From: CAIQPS01 sp963843455
Lineage (GTDB): Bacteria; Actinomycetota; Thermoleophilia; RBG-16-64-13
NCBI GenBank assembly: GCA_963843455.1
Contig: CAWJKE010000015.1
Coordinates: 186,001-250,000 of the forward strand
DNA: 64,000 nt
Direction of reading: 5' to 3'
In this document: positions 42,098 through 50,626 of the stretch, piece by piece
How the letters are laid out: every line of letters begins with the position of its first letter
Numbering within the stretch: position 1 is the first letter of the stretch
The notes under the pieces: generated by a model
Database searches by the model: none
Told to the model about the DNA's origin: nothing
What the model saw: only the letters and a program-made list of their open reading frames with translations
Translations under genes and position numbers: made by a program

Positions 42098-43273
42098 TTA
42101 GAGCTTTCGAAGAGCGATGGCGGGATCCAGACGAGTGGCCAGGAATGCGGGGTAGACCGTCGCGACCGCGGCCAGCACGATGGCCAGCGCAGCCCCGCCG
42201 ACGAGGATAGGAATGCTGACCGCGAGTTCGAGGTCCAGGCTGGGAACGATCTTCGGCCCGAACGCCGCGCCCAGCACCCCCAAGGTCAGCCCCACCGCGG
42301 CGGCGACCGCGCTCAGCAGCAGCGACTCGCGGAACATCAGGCTGACCACGTCACGGGTCTTGAAACCGACCGCCCGGAAGACGCCGATCTCCCTCTGCCG
42401 CTCACGTACCGCTGCCAGCATGGTCAACACCACGATGAGCGTCGCGATGAGGACGATGAGGACGGTGGCCCCCAGACCGATGTCGGCCAGGGACGAACCG
42501 GCCCGGGCGTTGAACTCCAGGCTCTGCTTGACCGAGCGTACGTCCGCTCCGGGCACCGCCGCTTGGACCTCGCGGACCACCTGATCCACCGCCCCGGAAT
42601 CGGTCACGGCGACGTCGATCATATTCAACTCGGCGCTCGTTCCCGTGGCCTGCACCAGGGCGGTCCGGTCCATGATGATGGCGTTGTCTTCCTCACCGCC
42701 GGTCTCCAACAACACCCCGCTGGCCACGAACGGCCTTCCTCCGATGATCAGCGAGGTCCCCGGCTCGGCCCCGAGCTTGTTGCGGGCGTTCAGACCGAGC
42801 AGCACCTCGTCGGGACGACTTGGCAGAGCGCCCTCCACCCGCCACCACGGCTTGACTCTCGCGCTCGCGGCTATGTCGGTGCCGATGGCCAGGTAGTCCA
42901 CCCCGGAGACGTTCACCGCGCGCACGGCCACCGGTAGTACAGCGGCCAGGGACTCTTTCGCTGCGATGCCCTCCACGCTCGAGACCACCGCGGGATCGAG
43001 AAGCGCGGTCTGCGCTGAGCCGGCCGTCGCCACGGTGATGCCGCCGTACTGCAACGACAGTTCCGGGTTCTGCGGAACCACCGTCAGACTGGCCCCGTAG
43101 CGGGCCAGCCGGCTGTCGAGGGTGGTCTGCAGCGAGAGTACCAGCGACATGACGGCCACGAAGGCGGCGACCGCCGTGGCCAGGCCTACGATGATGAGCA
43201 GGCTCTTGCCTTTGTGACGCCTCAGGTGCGCCACGGCGATGGTGTTGAGTCCCATTCCCGCGTTTCTCGCCAT
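42098..43273 (-). CDS. FtsX/MacB-type ABC permease (1)
   Basis: A 391-residue membrane protein with the FtsX layout: TM1 near residues 20-45, a large extracytoplasmic domain (about 50-270) and three C-terminal TMs. The cytoplasmic loop RERQREIGVFRAVGFKTRDV is diagnostic. It ends FLATRLDPAIALRKL. An ATG six codons in is an alternative start. It pairs with the homologous permease encoded just upstream. Confidence 0.92.
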   Translation of the reverse strand: MARNAGMGLNTIAVAHLRRHKGKSLLIIVGLATAVAAFVAVMSLVLSLQTTLDSRLARYGASLTVVPQNPELSLQYGGITVATAGSAQTALLDPAVVSSVEGIAAKESLAAVLPVAVRAVNVSGVDYLAIGTDIAASARVKPWWRVEGALPSRPDEVLLGLNARNKLGAEPGTSLIIGGRPFVASGVLLETGGEEDNAIIMDRTALVQATGTSAELNMIDVAVTDSGAVDQVVREVQAAVPGADVRSVKQSLEFNARAGSSLADIGLGATVLIVLIATLIVVLTMLAAVRERQREIGVFRAVGFKTRDVVSLMFRESLLLSAVAAAVGLTLGVLGAAFGPKIVPSLDLELAVSIPILVGGAALAIVLAAVATVYPAFLATRLDPAIALRKL

Positions 43274-43278
43274 CGCCG

Positions 43279-44436
43279 TCAGACCCTCCGCAGAGCGACC
43301 AGAGGGCTGAGCCGGGAGGCCACCCAGGCCGGATATAGGCTCGACACCAAGACCAATAGGGTGGCGGCACCGATGGCAGCGAGCAGAACGGCCGGCTTCG
43401 GCGTGGATGCGGAGGAGACACCCGCGACAAGGCGGGCGAAGGGGCCCGAGATCGCCACTGCCAGCAAGACTCCCACCACCGACGCCGCGACGCCGATGAT
43501 GAGATTCTCCAGGAGCACTATCTCCATCACATGCCGCTTGCGGAATCCCAGCGCTCTAAAGACGCCGATCTCTCCCCGGCGCCCGCGAACGGCCCCAAGC
43601 GTGGATGCCAGTATGACCAGACCACCGGCGATGATCATGAACGCCGAGACCACGACGCTGAACAGGCGAAACTGGCCCACAAGGATCTCGCGCGATTCCA
43701 TGGCCTTGCGGAGAGCCGAGACCCGGCTGCCGGGGATGGCCGTCGAGATCTGCGCGCCGATGTCCTCTATGGGGCAGGAGCTGCACCAGGCCGACACTTC
43801 CACGAAGCTCACTTCGCCGGGACGATTCCACAGACGCTGGGCGGTGGCCAGATCGAGGAAGAGGATGTCGTCTTCCTGCGACCCAGTGGGCTGGAGGACC
43901 CCGGCCACCTCAAACTGCTCGCCGCGCAGCTCGATGGTCGAGCCCGCCTGCTTGCCCAGCCGAGCCGCCGCCCGCGAACCGAGGAGCACATCCTGCGCGC
44001 CACTGGGGGTCCGACCGTCGATCTGCCACCATTTCTTCAAGCCCAGCTCTTGGTCCCATTGCACACCGGCCGCCATCAGACGGATGCCCTGGACTTCGCC
44101 GAGCTCGAGCAGCTTGGGAGCTACCCGGTTGACGTTGTCGCGGTTCTTGATCGTCCGGATGAGGGCCACATCATCCATAGTCAGCGGACGCGCGTCGTAA
44201 GTGAGGCCCCCCACCCGGACCCCGCCGTAGGTGAGCGGGAGCTCCTCGCTGCGGGGCACGACCGTGATGTTGGCGCCGTATTCGTCCACCTTGTTCGCCA
44301 GGTCCTGATCGGCGCTTCGGTTGACGAAGTAGAGGGACGCCACCACCGCCACCACCGAGGTGATGAGGATCGCGAGCATCAAGGCTCGTGTCCAGTGCCT
44401 GCGCATGTTGCGCAGGGCCACGTGGGAGAGGCGCAT
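43279..44436 (-). CDS. FtsX/MacB-type ABC permease (2)
   Basis: A 385-residue paralogue of the following permease: TM1, a large external domain, and three C-terminal TMs with RGRRGEIGVFRALGFRKRHV. The external domain contains a CSSC motif (SAWCSSCPIEDIG), absent from the sister protein. This could be a redox or metal site facing the exported DUF2318 protein. It lies 43 bases after the DUF2318 gene. Confidence 0.92.
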   Translation of the reverse strand: MRLSHVALRNMRRHWTRALMLAILITSVVAVVASLYFVNRSADQDLANKVDEYGANITVVPRSEELPLTYGGVRVGGLTYDARPLTMDDVALIRTIKNRDNVNRVAPKLLELGEVQGIRLMAAGVQWDQELGLKKWWQIDGRTPSGAQDVLLGSRAAARLGKQAGSTIELRGEQFEVAGVLQPTGSQEDDILFLDLATAQRLWNRPGEVSFVEVSAWCSSCPIEDIGAQISTAIPGSRVSALRKAMESREILVGQFRLFSVVVSAFMIIAGGLVILASTLGAVRGRRGEIGVFRALGFRKRHVMEIVLLENLIIGVAASVVGVLLAVAISGPFARLVAGVSSASTPKPAVLLAAIGAATLLVLVSSLYPAWVASRLSPLVALRRV

Positions 44437-44479
44437 CGCTGCGAGGGTGTTGAGCTAAGAGTCCGCTGTCACGTGACCG

Positions 44480-45103
44480 TTAGGCGCGCGGGGTCCAGCT
44501 TTCGAGGACGTCGGTCGGCACGTTCACGGTGTCACCCTGGACGGCGTTCGTCAGCTCCATGGGAGGATAGGTTTGGCAGCCGCCGCTCTTGCCCTCGAGC
44601 GTGTTGAGGTCCCAATGGGTAAAGCACGAGTTGCAGACCAGGTCGTTGCCTTCGATGTGGAACTCGTAGGAGTGGCAAGGCTCGCAGAGGGCGCTCGCCA
44701 CCACGAGGCGGCCGCTGGGTGCGACGTATGCCAGCAGGGGAAGCCCGTTCCCGGCGATATCCTTGTAGCCGTCCGGCATCGCGTTGGTGCGGTGGTATAC
44801 GAGTCCGACGATCTTCTTGGCCGTGATCTCGGAGACGGGAATCGCTAGATTCCCACCCGCGGCGGTCACGTCCGGCAGAACGGTCATTGCCACCTGGCCG
44901 CCGTTATAGTCGGACCCGCCCTGCTGCACCACCGCTCCACCCACCTCAGGGGTGTTGGTGGCGAGGCGATAACCGAAGAACGCGCCCACGACGACGACAA
45001 TCACCGCCACGCCGATGATGGCTGCCTTCTTTACCGGAAAACGGCCCGCATCTTCGAACTTTTCACGTTTCGTCAGGTTGGCCGGAGCCTTCTTCTTTGG
45101 CAT
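44480..45103 (-). CDS. DUF2318-like membrane-anchored Cys-rich protein
   Basis: A 207-residue protein with a basic N-terminus, one TM anchor (about 27-46) and an exported domain. The domain holds VASALCEPCHSYEF, then LVCNSCFTHWDL and a further Cys in GKSGGCQTYP. Two CxxC pairs of this type characterise DUF2318, found next to FtsX-type ABC genes in iron-acquisition loci such as Campylobacter Cj1660-Cj1663. The ATG at 45103 has GGGGAG at good spacing. It heads the operon whose promoter region carries a BlaI-type operator. FTR1 and P19, usual partners elsewhere, are missing. A metal or redox role is inference. Confidence 0.8.
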   Translation of the reverse strand: MPKKKAPANLTKREKFEDAGRFPVKKAAIIGVAVIVVVVGAFFGYRLATNTPEVGGAVVQQGGSDYNGGQVAMTVLPDVTAAGGNLAIPVSEITAKKIVGLVYHRTNAMPDGYKDIAGNGLPLLAYVAPSGRLVVASALCEPCHSYEFHIEGNDLVCNSCFTHWDLNTLEGKSGGCQTYPPMELTNAVQGDTVNVPTDVLESWTPRA

Positions 45104-45170
45104 GACTCTCCCCTTGGTCGAAATCCCACGTCCGTTCGCGAGACTGGTAAGCAAACAATGGTGATTATTT

Positions 45171-45187
45171 TACTACAGTTTGTAGTA
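45171..45187. promoter_or_regulatory. BlaI-type operator upstream of the DUF2318-ABC operon
   Basis: TACTAC-AGTTT-GTAGTA is a perfect 6-base dyad with a 5-base spacer, 68 bases upstream of the DUF2318 start. It matches the TACTACA/TGTAGTA core known for BlaI/CopY-type repressors and the second site near blaI at 46705. Confidence 0.75.
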
Positions 45188-45214
45188 AGTGGTGGGAGAG
45201 GGATCGAGCAGGGC

Positions 45215-46159
45215 CTACCTGGAGGCGTATTCGACGCAGGCAGCGGATCGGGGATGGCCGGTCAAACTGCCCCCCGCCACCGAGTAAAGACTCATGCCGA
45301 AGACGACAAGTACCAACATGAGCGTCGCGACGCCGCAGACAAGGCGGCGCCGAGAATGGCGGCGCCGATCCTCCACGAGACACCGCACTCTCTCGACCGC
45401 GAGTTCGCCCTGGGCGAAGGCCGCGCCGACCGCCTGCGCGACCAAGGACCGTGAAGGCCCCGAATCGAAGAGCAGCCGGGCCACGTGGCTCACGCTCGCG
45501 GCCACCAACAGCCTGTCGCCGGTACCCCGAGACGCAAAGGCGTCGGCGGATACCTCCGCGCACCGTCGCACGCCCGCATGAGACCGGGTCATGCCCGGGA
45601 AGAAGAAGAGGGCACTATTGATGATGCGCGACACGAAGAGGAGCAGATTATCGCGGCCCGCAGCGTGGGCCTGCTCATGCGCCAGCACGACCTGAAGTTC
45701 CTCCGGCGACAGGGATTCGCGCAGACCCCGCGAGACCAGGATGACCGGACGCCAGATGCCGACCGTCCAGGCGAAGACCGCGCCATCGGCGGCCTCGTAG
45801 ACGGGATAGGGCACCGACGTGGTGACCGGCGTGGCCCAGGCCAGAGCCGCACACCTCACTCTTCGACCCGCGCGCGCGGCCGACAGACCGGTCCATCCCA
45901 TCCTCACCACAAGCCAACCCGACAACGCCGCGACCAACAGCCACAGCGTGAACTGGACCCAGGGAGGAAGCAGGTGCAGACAGTAGGGTCCATGGTGGCA
46001 AGCCGCCTCGGTCCGGCCGGTGAGCCAACCTGGCGCCAAGAGTACGAGCAGGAAGATCGACAGGCCCAGGATCACCAGGACCACGCATATCACCAAGGCG
46101 AGGTAGATCCACACCGTCGCCCTAGGATCGACCGCGGGCTCGATGAGCCGGCGGACCAA
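45215..46159 (-). CDS. M56-family (BlaR1/MecR1-like) membrane metallopeptidase
   Basis: A membrane peptidase of at least 314 residues with the zinc motif LAHEQAHAAGRDN (HExxH), several TM helices and a C-terminal TM. It has no penicillin-binding sensor domain. Family members cleave or inactivate the cognate BlaI repressor on signal. The TTG at 46159 is the first normal start codon, but an extra hydrophobic helix is encoded in frame upstream (46160-46225), without ATG, GTG or TTG. The true start may thus be a rare codon such as CTG. Downstream of blaI by 44 bases, same operon. Confidence 0.85.
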   Translation of the reverse strand: MVRRLIEPAVDPRATVWIYLALVICVVLVILGLSIFLLVLLAPGWLTGRTEAACHHGPYCLHLLPPWVQFTLWLLVAALSGWLVVRMGWTGLSAARAGRRVRCAALAWATPVTTSVPYPVYEAADGAVFAWTVGIWRPVILVSRGLRESLSPEELQVVLAHEQAHAAGRDNLLLFVSRIINSALFFFPGMTRSHAGVRRCAEVSADAFASRGTGDRLLVAASVSHVARLLFDSGPSRSLVAQAVGAAFAQGELAVERVRCLVEDRRRHSRRRLVCGVATLMLVLVVFGMSLYSVAGGSLTGHPRSAACVEYASR

Positions 46160-46203
46160 GTACGGCGCCGCGGCCAGAAAGAGCAGCGAGCCGATGAGCA
46201 GGG

Positions 46204-46647
46204 CTAGCCCAACGATGACCTTTCCCGCCTTTTCTCTTCGATGATCTGAGCGAGCAGGTCGAGTTGCTCGACGTCATGCTCCGTGACGCTCTCCACGAAC
46301 TGTGCAAGCACCGCTCTGTCGGCATCGACCAGCACACCAGACATGAAATCCCGGACCACACCCGCGCAGAAGTCCTCACGCCCGGCGGCCGCCTCGTACA
46401 CGTACGCACGCCCGACTGGACGGGACACGAGCAGTCCCTTGGCCGCGAGCCTGCTCATCACGGTCATGACGGTGGTGTAGGCGATCTCCCTGCGCTCGAG
46501 CAGACACTCGTGCACGTCCTTGACCGAAGCGGAGCCCAGATCCCACACGCACTCCAGGATCTCGGCCTCCAGATCTCCCATGATCTGAGTAAGACCGGGC
46601 CGCGCCTCGGTCCTGGAATTGGGGTCATGTCTCCGCTTGTGGGTCAC
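46204..46647 (-). CDS. blaI: BlaI/MecI/CopY-family repressor
   Basis: A 147-residue winged-helix repressor: GDLEAEILECVWDLGSASVKDVHECLLERREIAYTTVMTVMSRLAAKGLL is the BlaI DNA-binding domain, including the scissile-region helix, and the C-terminal half is helical for dimerisation. The GTG at 46647 has GGAGG five bases upstream; a GTG at 46659 is part of that site. No beta-lactamase is in the window. The operators found suggest it controls itself, the M56 protease and the DUF2318-ABC operon. Confidence 0.92.
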   Translation of the reverse strand: MTHKRRHDPNSRTEARPGLTQIMGDLEAEILECVWDLGSASVKDVHECLLERREIAYTTVMTVMSRLAAKGLLVSRPVGRAYVYEAAAGREDFCAGVVRDFMSGVLVDADRAVLAQFVESVTEHDVEQLDLLAQIIEEKRRERSSLG

Positions 46648-46704
46648 TCGATCCTCCACCTAGGGGTGCCGCAGCCGTACCTGCGGCCGTGCCGTGGCCG
46701 TAAA

Positions 46705-46721
46705 GACTACCATTTGTAGTA
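46705..46721. promoter_or_regulatory. BlaI-type operator upstream of blaI and flavodoxin
   Basis: GACTAC-CATTT-GTAGTA has the same 6-5-6 layout as the site at 45171, with one arm mismatch. It is 58 bases upstream of blaI and 72 bases upstream of the divergent flavodoxin gene, so both could be controlled. Confidence 0.65.
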
Positions 46722-46792
46722 GAAGAGGGTAACCTGGAGTGGCGGGGTAATATGAGATGGATTGTTGATGGTCGTCTCGAGGAAGGAGCAAA

Positions 46793-47311
46793 ATGGGTAA
46801 GGTCCTTATCGTCTACTACTCGTTGACCGGAAGAACCCAGAGGATGGCCGAGTACATCGCCGAAGGGGTGCGCTTCGGCGCGCACGAAGCCGTCGTCAAG
46901 AAGACCTCGGAGATAGAGACGGTCGATGACCTTAATGGCTACGATGGCTACATCTTCGGGTCGCCCACCTACCACCAGGATATGGCCGGGCCCATCAAGA
47001 CGTTCCTATTTCTTGCGCGGGGGGCCGATCTCAAGGGAAAACTGGGCGGCGCCTTCGGCTCTTACACGCATAGCGGGGATGCTCCGGCCATGGTCTTCGA
47101 CACGATGAGATACGTGTACAGGATGAGGCCCTTCGATCTGGGTCCTTTCAATCTGCTGGAAGCCAAGGTCGGCACGCAAGACGGCATGCGCGGCTGTCAC
47201 GACTACGGTAGGACCTTCGGGGAGAAACTCGCCGAGCCGTGGACCGACCGAGAGGACGACGACGGTTTGGAGGCATCCTCAGGGGATCCGACTCCCTGGG
47301 CATTGACGTAG
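46793..47311 (+). CDS. Flavodoxin-like protein
   Basis: A 172-residue FMN protein: KVLIVYYSLTGRTQRMAEYIAEGV holds the phosphate loop (SLTGRTQ), YDGYIFGSPTYHQDM and GSYTHSG line the isoalloxazine site. It belongs with the flavodoxin/WrbA-like short proteins. The ATG follows AAGGAGC. It is divergent from blaI across the BlaI-type operator, so it may be part of that regulon and supply electrons to it. Confidence 0.88.
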   Translation: MGKVLIVYYSLTGRTQRMAEYIAEGVRFGAHEAVVKKTSEIETVDDLNGYDGYIFGSPTYHQDMAGPIKTFLFLARGADLKGKLGGAFGSYTHSGDAPAMVFDTMRYVYRMRPFDLGPFNLLEAKVGTQDGMRGCHDYGRTFGEKLAEPWTDREDDDGLEASSGDPTPWALT

Positions 47312-47372
47312 CGCGGGGCTGCTGCCCGGGAGCCGCGATAGACGGCGTTCCGAGCCATGAGACCCTGGCAGG

Positions 47373-47993
47373 CTAGCGGAGGTATCGGACGAGCGTCTCC
47401 AGGTCGCGCTTCTTGGGACCTGCGCTCGCCTTCGCCGGATACCCCAAGGCAACGACGGCCATGAACTCGCCGCCCGGCTCATCGAGGAACTCCAGTACCT
47501 GGGCCTTGATGAGGAGAAGGACGCCGAGCCACACGGAGCCGACGCCCAGCGAGGTGGCGGCCAGCAGCAGGTTCTCCACCGCGGCAGCCGAGCTCTGGAT
47601 CTCCATGGTCCGGAAGAAGTCGTGGGCCGCTTCCTTGTCCACCGCGAATAACTCGGACCCGCGCCGCATCAGTTCGCCCGTGTTGGCCACGGCCACCACG
47701 ACGGGGGCGCTGAAGACGCTTCGCGCAGCCATGCGCAGCAGGGTCGACGAGGGGCGGGGAAAGTCGCCGGCCCGACCGTTGATCATTTCTGACAGTTCGT
47801 TCTTGGCGCGCTCGCGGAGAACAATGAAACGCCATGATTGCTGGTTATGCGCGGAGGGTGCCCGATTTGCCGCGTCGAGAACCGCGACAAGGTCTTCCTC
47901 ACTCACCGCCATGTCGGTGAACAACCGGGTGCTGTGACGGCGACGAATGGCGCGGATCGTGTCGTTGCCGGCAGTCCCGGCGGAATCGCTCAC
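47373..47993 (-). CDS. Nitroreductase-family flavoprotein (second)
   Basis: A 206-residue FMN-binding nitroreductase-fold protein starting at GTG: IRRRHSTRLFTDMAVSEEDLVAVLDAANRAPSAHNQQSWRFIVL, then AAAVENLLLAATSLGVGSVWLGV and MAVVALGYPAKA. It differs from the one at 24422 in length and is not in an operon with an oxidoreductase. Substrate unknown. Confidence 0.9.
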   Translation of the reverse strand: MSDSAGTAGNDTIRAIRRRHSTRLFTDMAVSEEDLVAVLDAANRAPSAHNQQSWRFIVLRERAKNELSEMINGRAGDFPRPSSTLLRMAARSVFSAPVVVAVANTGELMRRGSELFAVDKEAAHDFFRTMEIQSSAAAVENLLLAATSLGVGSVWLGVLLLIKAQVLEFLDEPGGEFMAVVALGYPAKASAGPKKRDLETLVRYLR

Positions 47994-48014
47994 TACTGGT
48001 GCCCCACCCCTGAC

Positions 48015-48419
48015 CTAGTAGGTCATCACCCGCGGAAGCGCCTTGGCCTCCTCGATCCAGTCGGCCACTTGCGACTCGGCTGGAAGCTGACGCACGAACT
48101 TGTACTCCAAGTTCACCTCAGCCAGTTTCTTGGTGAGGTTGTCCGCCCGCCGGTTGGAGAGCTCCACCACGGTATCGACGCCGGCCGCCTCCAGGAGATC
48201 CGAATACTGCTCGCCCACGCCTTTGATCCGGAAGAGATCGGCCTTGTTGGTCCAGGCCAGTATGAGCTTCTCGGCGATGCCGGTGGCGGCTGCCAACTCC
48301 GCGCGACCCTCACGGGTGCCGGCGGCTTTGAGCAGCGCTTCCGTGGTCTTGATGCCCTGAACCCCAAGCGTATCCGCATTGGCGGGGCCGATGCCGTCGA
48401 TATCAACGATGCTGGTCAT
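48015..48419 (-). CDS. Helix-hairpin-helix (DUF4332-like) protein
   Basis: A 134-residue protein with two HhH-type segments, VDIDGIGPANADTLGVQGIKTTEALLKAAG and FRIKGVGEQYSDLLEAAGVDTVVELS, as in the DUF4332 family. The ATG at 48419 has GGAGG five bases upstream; an in-frame ATG at 48482 lacks one. HhH domains bind DNA non-specifically or mediate protein contacts. Function unknown. Confidence 0.85.
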   Translation of the reverse strand: MTSIVDIDGIGPANADTLGVQGIKTTEALLKAAGTREGRAELAAATGIAEKLILAWTNKADLFRIKGVGEQYSDLLEAAGVDTVVELSNRRADNLTKKLAEVNLEYKFVRQLPAESQVADWIEEAKALPRVMTY

Positions 48420-48553
48420 TTGTTCCTCCGAGTGCTCGAACAAAGAAACGGGAAAGGCCCCCACTAACATCATCTTACGCACCTACGTGCAGAACTGCGA
48501 GAGTAGTATGTGAGGAGATAGAGTGCTGTTCTAGTCGCGGGAGGCACGATCTC

Positions 48554-49099
48554 ATGTTGAAGGCGAGCGAACTGATCCATCGTCAGCTCATAACCCGCGA
48601 TGCGGGGGAGCAGGTGGGCAAAGTGCACGATCTGGTCGTCGACCAAAAGGGCAGTCAGGTCTTGGGAGTGCTGGCCGAAGAGGGCTGGTTCGGCGGCGCC
48701 CACGTCGTGCGCTGGTCTGCCATCCTCAGCGTGGGTGAGGACACCCTGATCATCGATTCGAAGACCAGCATAGTGAAGGCTTCGGAGGTCCCGGAGATGA
48801 AGGACGTGTTCGATCGCGGCAACGTGCTCGAGGGAGTTCACGTCCGCACTACCGAGGGACTGGATCTGGGCAAGTTCGAGGCGTTCTATCTCGACGAGAA
48901 GAGCGGGAGGATCCTGGGCTACGAGCTCTCCGGCGGTACCGGCCGGAAGAAACGGGCCCGCTCCTTCCTCCCTACCCCCGCCAGTTTCGAGGCGGGCAAG
49001 GACGTGGCCTTTGTCTCGCCGGAGGCGGCCGATACCTTGCAGGACCTGGAAGAGGCACTCAAGCAGAGTCAGATGCCCCAGCCGGAGTCCACAGGGTAG
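48554..49099 (+). CDS. PRC-barrel domain protein
   Basis: A 181-residue protein with two PRC-barrel-like domains: KASELIHRQLITRDAGEQVGKVHDLVVDQ (about 3-75) and VRTTEGLDLGKFEAFYLDEKSGRILGYELSGG (about 97-130). It has a hydrophilic C-terminal tail. PRC barrels occur in RimM and photosynthetic reaction-centre H subunits as assembly or RNA/ribosome adaptors. It is 25 bases upstream of rsgA, so a ribosome-related role is possible but not shown. Confidence 0.88.
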   Translation: MLKASELIHRQLITRDAGEQVGKVHDLVVDQKGSQVLGVLAEEGWFGGAHVVRWSAILSVGEDTLIIDSKTSIVKASEVPEMKDVFDRGNVLEGVHVRTTEGLDLGKFEAFYLDEKSGRILGYELSGGTGRKKRARSFLPTPASFEAGKDVAFVSPEAADTLQDLEEALKQSQMPQPESTG

Positions 49100-49124
49100 C
49101 GCGTGCCGATCGACGGGATCCGCC

Positions 49125-50213
49125 TTGCCTGACCCTTCCCCGCTTATAGCGCTCGGCTATTCCCCCCACTGGGAGGGGCTCTTTGAGCCCTATGGTGCGC
49201 AGGGTCTTACACCGGCCCGGGTGATCCGAGGCGATCGGGGCAGCGTGCTGATAGCGACACCAGACGATATCGTTCACGCAAAGATCTCTGCCCGTCTCTT
49301 GAAGTCCGTCAGCAGTGCCGCCGATCTGCCCGCTGTAGGTGACTGGGTGGCAGTGCTCGCTTCCGGCGACCACCTCGACTCCCCACTCATCGAAGCCGTG
49401 CTCGAGCGCAAGAGCGTCATCATGCGCGGAGACCCCGGGAAGAGCTCCGACGTCCAGGTGCTGGCCGCCAATATCGACACTGTGTTCGTCGTACACCCGA
49501 TCGCCGACCCGCCCAATCTTCGTCGCATCGAGCGTGAACTCTCGGTGGCCTGGGACTCGGGAGCCGTGCCTGTGGTGGTGCTCACTAAGGTGGACCTCTC
49601 CGTCGATCCGGACGCGGCGCGGCTGGCCGTAGAGGCGGTGGCGCTGGGCGCGGATGTGATGGTCATGAACGCGCTGGCCGGTGATGGCATTCGGCCGATC
49701 CTCGAGTACATCTCGGATCATCGCACCGCAGTTCTGGTCGGCCCTTCGGGGGCCGGAAAATCCACGCTCATCAACTCGCTCCTTGGCGAGCAGCGGCAGG
49801 CAACGCGTGAGGTGCGCGTGAGCGATGGGAAGGGCATGCACACGACTGTGGCGCGAGAACTGATCCAGATGCCGGGTGGTGGCGTGCTGATCGACACACC
49901 GGGGCTCCGGGCGTTCGGCCTGACCGGATCGGAAGAAGGCATCGCGCTGGTCTTCCCAGAAATAGAACAGTTCGCGCAGTTGTGCCGGTTCCGCGACTGC
50001 ACCCACAACGAAGAACCGGGCTGCGCGGTCCGGTCTGCTGTCGACTCGGGAGTGCTGCCGCCCGAGCGCCTGGCGAGCTATCACAAGCTTATGGGCGAAG
50101 CGCAGTTCGCGGCGGCGAAAACGGATGCCCGTCTCCGCGCGGATAGAGAGCGCAAGTGGAAGATCATCCGCAAAGCGAGTAAAGGCTACTACAAGCGGAC
50201 CGGTCGTGAATGA
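49125..50213 (+). CDS. rsgA: Ribosome small-subunit-dependent GTPase A
   Basis: A 362-residue RsgA (YjeQ) that releases late assembly factors from the 30S subunit. It has an N-terminal OB domain (about 20-90) and a circularly permuted GTPase with G4 LTKVD before G1 GPSGAGKSTL and G3 DTPG. The zinc-binding segment CRFRDCTHNEEPGCAV precedes a Lys-rich C-terminal tail. The TTG at 49125 starts the recognisable protein (LPDPSPLIALGYSPHWE); upstream codons lie inside the PRC gene. The RBS is weak (GGGA), which suggests coupling to the PRC gene. Confidence 0.94.
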   Translation: MPDPSPLIALGYSPHWEGLFEPYGAQGLTPARVIRGDRGSVLIATPDDIVHAKISARLLKSVSSAADLPAVGDWVAVLASGDHLDSPLIEAVLERKSVIMRGDPGKSSDVQVLAANIDTVFVVHPIADPPNLRRIERELSVAWDSGAVPVVVLTKVDLSVDPDAARLAVEAVALGADVMVMNALAGDGIRPILEYISDHRTAVLVGPSGAGKSTLINSLLGEQRQATREVRVSDGKGMHTTVARELIQMPGGGVLIDTPGLRAFGLTGSEEGIALVFPEIEQFAQLCRFRDCTHNEEPGCAVRSAVDSGVLPPERLASYHKLMGEAQFAAAKTDARLRADRERKWKIIRKASKGYYKRTGRE

Positions 50214-50626
50214 GCGTCTGATCGAGACCCCGTTCCGCATTGTTTAGCTTTGACAACAGAACGGTAAGGCTTCCATAATGGTAGTACCCGACGGCATGAT
50301 TTCTGGCTGATACGCGCTGGGCTACGGAGCGAGGGGGCAACGGCATGTGTGACGTCTCCTGCGATCGCGGGGGCGTCGGTCTGGGAGATACGGGTGAGTC
50401 CCGGCTCGCATATCGACGGGCCACGGCGCACTCGCCGTTGACCCGGTTTCTCTTTGGTTCTCCAGCTTGCGCCATGTTCCGGCGCACTGACTTCGCCTGT
50501 GTTGGTCCACCGAGCGGATGGCCCGTTCGCGGCTGAAAGGGGTGAGTTTGAAGGAGCAAAGCAGTGGTGATGGGATCGATTGAGTAGAAGTGCTTCGATC
50601 AAGCAATCGCAAAGGGAGAGGGGAAT
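50214..50626 (+). promoter_or_regulatory. 413-base intergenic region with sigma70-type promoter and long leader
   Basis: TTGACA (50250-50255), an 18-base spacer and CATAAT (50274-50279) form a good promoter for the sugar ABC operon. It implies a leader of about 340 bases before the ATG at 50627. I recognise no riboswitch in it. A 63-codon frame at 50345-50536 with GAGGGGG upstream (starts MCDVSCDRGG, four Cys) lacks the codon bias of its neighbours and is doubtful. Confidence 0.5.

Noticed and set aside
45215..46647. BlaI/M56 as a beta-lactam resistance module
   Set aside because: There is no beta-lactamase or PBP gene in the window, and the M56 protein lacks a penicillin-binding sensor domain.
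50345..50536. A 63-codon ORF with four Cys and a good RBS in the sugar-operon leader
   Set aside because: Third-position base use is unlike the neighbouring genes and nothing supports it as a protein; it is kept only as a note.
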